Shown in pieces: positions 60,361 through 64,000 of a stretch of DNA of 64,000 bases. Position 1 is the stretch's first letter. Each line of letters opens with the position of its first letter. The position numbers and the translations under genes were made by a program. The notes beneath the pieces were generated by a model, which had not been told where the DNA came from, made no database searches, and worked only from the letters and a program-made list of their open reading frames with translations. This DNA is from UBA7985 sp965661545 (lineage in GTDB: Bacteria > Pseudomonadota > Alphaproteobacteria > UBA7985), in the NCBI GenBank assembly GCA_965661545.1, contig CBFIEF010000003.1:62001-126000 (forward strand). The letters are read 5' to 3'.

Positions 60361-61689
60361 TCATTTACCGATACAGAATCGACTGAAAATATGATCGAGC
60401 ACGTCCTCAACATCAACCGCACCGGTAATTCGCCCAAGCGCAGCAGACGCGTCCCTCATACATTCCGCCAATAAGGCCAGTTCGTCGTGATCATCGCAGC
60501 GGCCCAAGGCCTCCACTGCCTGAGCCATATGGTGCGCATGACGCTGCCGACCCATCGGCAACACAGTGTCCAAAGAAACGCCTTCGCCCAATAGACGATC
60601 TTGTATCGTCGCTAAAACCGCGTCCAAGCCTTCGCCAGAATGCACCGACACACCCAGGTCGACCATTGTCGACGTCCAAATGTCTTGTTTGGTTGCAATT
60701 TTCACGCACGGTGACCCTTTGAGGCGCGCCGCTATATCGGGGTCTTCGCCGCGCTCATCAATCAGCCACAGAACCAAATCGGACGTCAGCGCTGCTTTGA
60801 TTGCCCGATCGACACCGATGGCTTCAACTTTATCGTCTGTTTCCCGCATTCCCGCAGTATCGACCACGTTGATGAGAAACCCATCCAACTCAATCGGAAC
60901 AGACAGCGCATCACGCGTAGTCCCGGCCACATCCGTAACGATCGCGACGTCGCGAGCCGCAAGAGCGTTCAGCAAAGACGATTTGCCCACATTCGGCAGG
61001 CCAACGAGCGCCACAGAAAATCCGTCCCTTACATGCGCTGCTAATCGGTGAGATTGCGCTGTCGCCGTGTTCATCGCATCCGCTAGCCTTTTTGCGCGGC
61101 TTCTGACAGTCGGAAAAAAGTCGTTTGGCAGGTCTTCGTCGGGGAAATCGATCCAAGCCTCAGTCTCAGCGCGCAGCATGATAATAGACTCGCGCCATTC
61201 AAGCACTTGAACCGACAACGCACCGCCCAACTGCCGCAATGAAAGTCGCCGCTGTGCCTCAGTCTGAGCGTCGATTAAGTCGCCCAGGCCTTCAACGGCT
61301 GCCAAATCCATCTTTCCGTTCAGAAAAGCGCGTTGTGTGAACTCACCAGCTTCCGCGGGTCGCAACCCGGGCAGGAGGCTCAGCGTCGATAAAACAGCCC
61401 GCACAACTGCCGGTGATCCGTGCGTGTGCAGTTCGACGACATCCTCACCTGTGAAGGAGTTGGGACCCAGAAAATGCGCAACCATGGCTTCGTCTAACAA
61501 AGCGCCCTTAGCGTCTTTCAAATCGAAACGGCGCAGCAGGCGCGGCACCTGCAAAGCCGACCCAGCTTCGTCGCCACCGATCAGCGTTCTGAGCGCCGAA
61601 AGTGAATCGGGTCCAGAAACACGAATGACGGCCACGCCTGCGCGACCGCCACCGGTTGAAACTGCAAATATGGTATCAGCGCGAGACAA
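60361..61689 (-). CDS. mnmE: tRNA modification GTPase MnmE (TrmE)
   Basis: The 442-residue protein has the N-terminal formyl-THF-binding domain (MSRADTIFAVSTGGGRAGVA). A GTPase domain has GLPNVGKSSL, DVAGTTRDAL and VDTAGMRETDD near 225-290. It ends with the conserved C-terminal FCIGK box containing the catalytic Cys. It acts with MnmG on tRNA U34. The mnmG start lies 42 nt away. Order hemE-hemJ-rho-mnmE-mnmG is typical of alphaproteobacteria. Confidence 0.98.
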   Translation of the reverse strand: MSRADTIFAVSTGGGRAGVAVIRVSGPDSLSALRTLIGGDEAGSALQVPRLLRRFDLKDAKGALLDEAMVAHFLGPNSFTGEDVVELHTHGSPAVVRAVLSTLSLLPGLRPAEAGEFTQRAFLNGKMDLAAVEGLGDLIDAQTEAQRRLSLRQLGGALSVQVLEWRESIIMLRAETEAWIDFPDEDLPNDFFPTVRSRAKRLADAMNTATAQSHRLAAHVRDGFSVALVGLPNVGKSSLLNALAARDVAIVTDVAGTTRDALSVPIELDGFLINVVDTAGMRETDDKVEAIGVDRAIKAALTSDLVLWLIDERGEDPDIAARLKGSPCVKIATKQDIWTSTMVDLGVSVHSGEGLDAVLATIQDRLLGEGVSLDTVLPMGRQRHAHHMAQAVEALGRCDDHDELALLAECMRDASAALGRITGAVDVEDVLDHIFSRFCIGK

Positions 61690-61711
61690 GAATCGAGCTC
61701 ACCGCGCTAAA

Positions 61712-62968
61712 TTACTGATTCATGGACAGGAAGAAGTCGTCGTTTGACTTCGACGTCCGCAGCTTGTCGATTAGGAATTCCATCGCGTCGACTGGACCCA
61801 TTGGCATCAGAATGCGGCGCAAGACCCACATTTTCGCCAATTCGCCGCGTTCGACCAATTGTTCTTCCTTACGCGTACCAGAACCGCCAATATCAATCGC
61901 CGGATAGGTCCGCTTCTCGGCCAACTTGCGATCCAAAACGATCTCAGAGTTACCGGTACCTTTGAATTCCTCAAAGATCACTTTGTCCATCATCGAGCCT
62001 GTATCAATCAATGCGGTGCCAACAATGGTCAGCGATCCACCTTCCTCGATGTTCCGCGCAGCACCAAAGAAGCGCTTTGGGCGCTGCATGGCATTGGCGT
62101 CCACACCACCGGTCAAAACTTTACCTGATGAAGGCACCACAGTGTTGTAAGCGCGGGCCAGTCGGGTGATGGAATCCAGCAGGATCACCACATCTTTTTT
62201 GTGCTCAACCAAGCGCTTAGCGCGCTCAATCACCATTTCGGACACCTGAACGTGGCGGGTGGCCGGCTCGTCAAAAGTGGAGGCTACCACCTCACCATTT
62301 ACCGAACGCTGCATGTCCGTCACTTCTTCTGGGCGCTCATCAATAAGCAGCACGATCAGGTAAGCTTCAGGATTATTCCGGCTGATGCTATCCGCAATGG
62401 TCTGTAGCATCATGGTTTTACCAGTACGTGGCGGAGCGACGACCAAAGCGCGCTGGCCCTTACCAATCGGGCTCACCAAGTCGATAACACGGCCTGTAAG
62501 GTTCTTATTCGTTGGATCCTCAACCTCAAGTTTTAATCGCTCATCCGGATAGAGCGGCGTGAGCGAGTCAAAATTCACGCGCGTCCTGGTCGAGCTTGGA
62601 TCTTCGAAGTTGATGGTGTTGACCTTGGTCAGCGCGAAATAACGTTCGTTGTCACGCGGCGCGCAGATTTCACCGTCCACGCTGTCACCAGTCCGCAGGC
62701 CGAACTTGCGGACTGTGTTCGGTGAAACATAGATATCGTCTGCGCCAGCGAGGTAGTTTGCCTCTGGGGAGCGCAAGAAGCCGAACCCGTCCTGCAACAC
62801 TTCGATCACGCCACCGCCAAAAATCGATTCATCGTTTTCTGCAACGGCTTTGAGAATAGCGAACATCAACTCTTGCTTGCGCATCGAGGCGACGTTTTCA
62901 ATTTCGACTTCTTCAGCCATCGCAATGAGCTGAACAGGCGTTTTTTGTTTGAGGTCTTCGAGATGCAT
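61712..62968 (-). CDS. rho: Transcription termination factor Rho
   Basis: The 418-residue protein has the N-terminal RNA-binding domain (MHLEDLKQKTPVQLIAMAEE, ending GIEVLQDGFGFLRSPEANY-type OB motif). Walker A is APPRTGKTMML near residue 175. Walker B and the Q-loop region LIDERPEEVTDMQRSV are present. R-loop VPSSGKVLTGGVDANAMQRP follows. Rho is a hexameric helicase that ends untranslated transcripts. It is followed by mnmE 22 nt later. Confidence 0.99.
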   Translation of the reverse strand: MHLEDLKQKTPVQLIAMAEEVEIENVASMRKQELMFAILKAVAENDESIFGGGVIEVLQDGFGFLRSPEANYLAGADDIYVSPNTVRKFGLRTGDSVDGEICAPRDNERYFALTKVNTINFEDPSSTRTRVNFDSLTPLYPDERLKLEVEDPTNKNLTGRVIDLVSPIGKGQRALVVAPPRTGKTMMLQTIADSISRNNPEAYLIVLLIDERPEEVTDMQRSVNGEVVASTFDEPATRHVQVSEMVIERAKRLVEHKKDVVILLDSITRLARAYNTVVPSSGKVLTGGVDANAMQRPKRFFGAARNIEEGGSLTIVGTALIDTGSMMDKVIFEEFKGTGNSEIVLDRKLAEKRTYPAIDIGGSGTRKEEQLVERGELAKMWVLRRILMPMGPVDAMEFLIDKLRTSKSNDDFFLSMNQ

Positions 62969-63262
62969 GTTTCGAAAAATATCCGTCTAGGATCACGCTT
63001 CAGCGCCTGCACACACACGCAAGGCAACTGGAGCAATTGAGATCAGCGCGAAGGTTGGGCTGACAAAGCAGAGCGGGTCGCAGAAAGAAAAGATCGATGG
63101 ATCAACAAACAACTGCGAGAAAAATCGGGGAAAAAGGCCTCGCCTCGGATGAGGGACCATGGCCAGTGCGGGCCAGCGCTGGACCAGAACCAACACAATC
63201 TTTGGAATAAGCAGGGCCGCGAAACCTGTCAACGGCCCTTTCAGTCAGAAGTGCATTTTCGC
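62969..63262 (-). promoter_or_regulatory. rho leader and promoter region
   Basis: The 294-nt gap between hemJ and rho carries a promoter-like pair on the minus strand: TTGACA at 63232-63227 and TATTCC 17 nt further on. This would leave a leader of about 200 nt, which is usual for autoregulated rho genes. A 79-codon open frame (62993-63232, TTG start) overlaps the promoter and is not supported as a gene. Confidence 0.5.
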
Positions 63263-63721
63263 TTAGAAAAGGCCCTGAAACGGCTTCACCACCACTAAAA
63301 CCACGACCAAAATCATCAATACGGTTGGAACTTCGTTGAAAATGCGAAAGTAGCGCGCCGATTTGGTGTTCATGTCAGCGGCAAAGTTTTTCACGTGGCG
63401 AGACTGCATTCCAGTGACACCACTCATACCCAGCACCAGTACAAATTTAGCGACAAACCAGAATTCACGCGCCGTCGTGATCCCATTCATCTCCCAGTAA
63501 ACGACCATACCCAAACCAGCGATCCACGTGACGATCATCGCAGGATTGATAATCGCTGCGTAAAGCCGCCGCTCCATGACCTTGAATGTCTCGGACTTGT
63601 CGGAACCGGCCTCTGAATCAGCGTGGTAGACAAACAAACGTGGCAGATAGAGCAATCCGGCCATCCAAGCGATCACTGCAATAATGTGGATGGATTTAAG
63701 CGTCAGAAATACAGCAATCAT
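63263..63721 (-). CDS. hemJ: Protoporphyrinogen oxidase HemJ
   Basis: The 152-residue membrane protein has four hydrophobic helices. The first contains the conserved His and Trp (IHIIAVIAWMAGLLYLPRLF near 11-30), and VMERRLYAAIINPAMIVTW follows near 48-66. HemJ oxidises protoporphyrinogen IX in bacteria without HemY or HemG. It lies 42 nt downstream of hemE, a usual neighbour in heme synthesis. Confidence 0.96.
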   Translation of the reverse strand: MIAVFLTLKSIHIIAVIAWMAGLLYLPRLFVYHADSEAGSDKSETFKVMERRLYAAIINPAMIVTWIAGLGMVVYWEMNGITTAREFWFVAKFVLVLGMSGVTGMQSRHVKNFAADMNTKSARYFRIFNEVPTVLMILVVVLVVVKPFQGLF

Positions 63722-63763
63722 AGCAAAGGCTTTCTTTGAGCGTTGTGGAACAGCACGATCAGA

Positions 63764-64000
63764 TCAAGACCGCAAAGCATCAAGCACCCAATGCACCGCA
63801 TCAGGATCGCTTTCTTTGAAAATACCATGGCCGAGGTTAAACACATGGCTCCGTTCGCGATCCACTCGTCCAATCACGTCGAGCGTTGCCGCGACCACGC
63901 TTTGACGATCACCCAGCAAGCGACCGGGATCCAAGTTCCCTTGGATGGCAGCAAAATCCAGCGTCGACGCAGAGGCTAAATCATTGGCGTAATCGACTTG
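63764..64000 (-). CDS. hemE: Uroporphyrinogen decarboxylase HemE, 3' end only
   Basis: The last 78 residues and stop codon are in the window. The frame is open to the right edge, and the start lies beyond it. IQGNLDPGRLLGDRQSVVA and HVFNLGHGIFKESDPDAVHW are HemE C-terminal motifs. HemE decarboxylates uroporphyrinogen III to coproporphyrinogen III. In Caulobacter and Rickettsia hemE flanks the chromosome origin, so oriC may lie just right of the window. Confidence 0.95.
   Translation of the reverse strand, partial: QVDYANDLASASTLDFAAIQGNLDPGRLLGDRQSVVAATLDVIGRVDRERSHVFNLGHGIFKESDPDAVHWVLDALRS

Noticed and set aside
62993..63232. 79-codon hydrophobic frame between hemJ and rho
   Set aside because: It has a TTG start inside the likely rho -35 element, and the gap is typical of a rho leader.
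63389..63404. A third parS near hemJ (TTTTTCACGTGGCGAG)
   Set aside because: Only the left half matches; the right arm lacks GAAAC, so ParB binding is unlikely.

Overview
The window reads as chromosomal DNA of an alphaproteobacterium. The gene order hemE-hemJ-rho-mnmE-mnmG-rsmG-parA-parB, the blocks mutS-glnD-murJ-trpS, truB-rpsO-pnp and lptE-holA next to leuS, a ChvI/ChvG two-component pair, an IalB protein beside rlmN, and FabA/FabB unsaturated fatty acid synthesis all fit that class. The closest match by synteny recalled from memory is Rhodobacterales or a marine relative, but no 16S rRNA gene is present and the order is not certain. No insertion sequence, prophage, CRISPR array or rRNA operon was seen. 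Coding density is high and most genes are housekeeping.

Layout. 1-9.7 kb: the 5' part of surA (cut by the left edge), a GMC oxidoreductase with a GST, an orphan ABC ATPase, an HD-domain protein, a chromate-type transporter, fabA-fabB and an MFS transporter. 9.9-13.7 kb: truB-rpsO-pnp with two clear intrinsic terminators, followed by a GC-rich 23-bp tandem repeat. 14-25 kb: pterin dehydratase, a DUF3429 membrane protein, UspA, a TauE/TIGR02186 pair, trpS, murJ, glnD and mutS. 25-34 kb: maeB, bactofilin, IalB, rlmN, then the lptE-holA pair and leuS on the other strand. 34-38 kb: DUF3576 lipoprotein, a sulfotransferase and an unrecognised 333-residue protein with faint SET-domain resemblance. 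38-48 kb: parvulin PPIase, ProX editing enzyme, CnoX-like thioredoxin, LON-domain protein, Trm112, UbiH-like hydroxylase, a PII gene behind a sigma-54 promoter, ftsK, a DMT transporter and a SpoU methylase. 48-50.7 kb: a lower-GC accessory patch of small stand-alone proteins, a 46-residue membrane protein, a META-domain protein and tRNA-Gly(GCC). 51-55.9 kb: rapZ-chvG-chvI (no hprK) and a divergent EAL protein. 55.9-64 kb: parB, parA, rsmG, mnmG, mnmE, rho, hemJ and the 3' end of hemE, with two parS palindromes, one lying across the mnmG start codon.

How the genes connect. GlnD (19.7-22.4 kb) is the enzyme expected to uridylylate the PII protein at 43.1 kb, whose target Tyr51 is present. SurA, LptE and MurJ serve the envelope. 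RlmN, MnmE, MnmG, RsmG, TruB and SpoU form a large set of RNA modification enzymes. ParA, ParB, the two parS sites and hemE at the right edge suggest that the replication origin lies close to, and probably just beyond, the right edge. No clear undescribed multi-gene system was found; the best leads are the SET-like protein beside the sulfotransferase, the small-protein patch at 48-50 kb, the lost hprK/PTS and amtB partners, and parS at the mnmG start.
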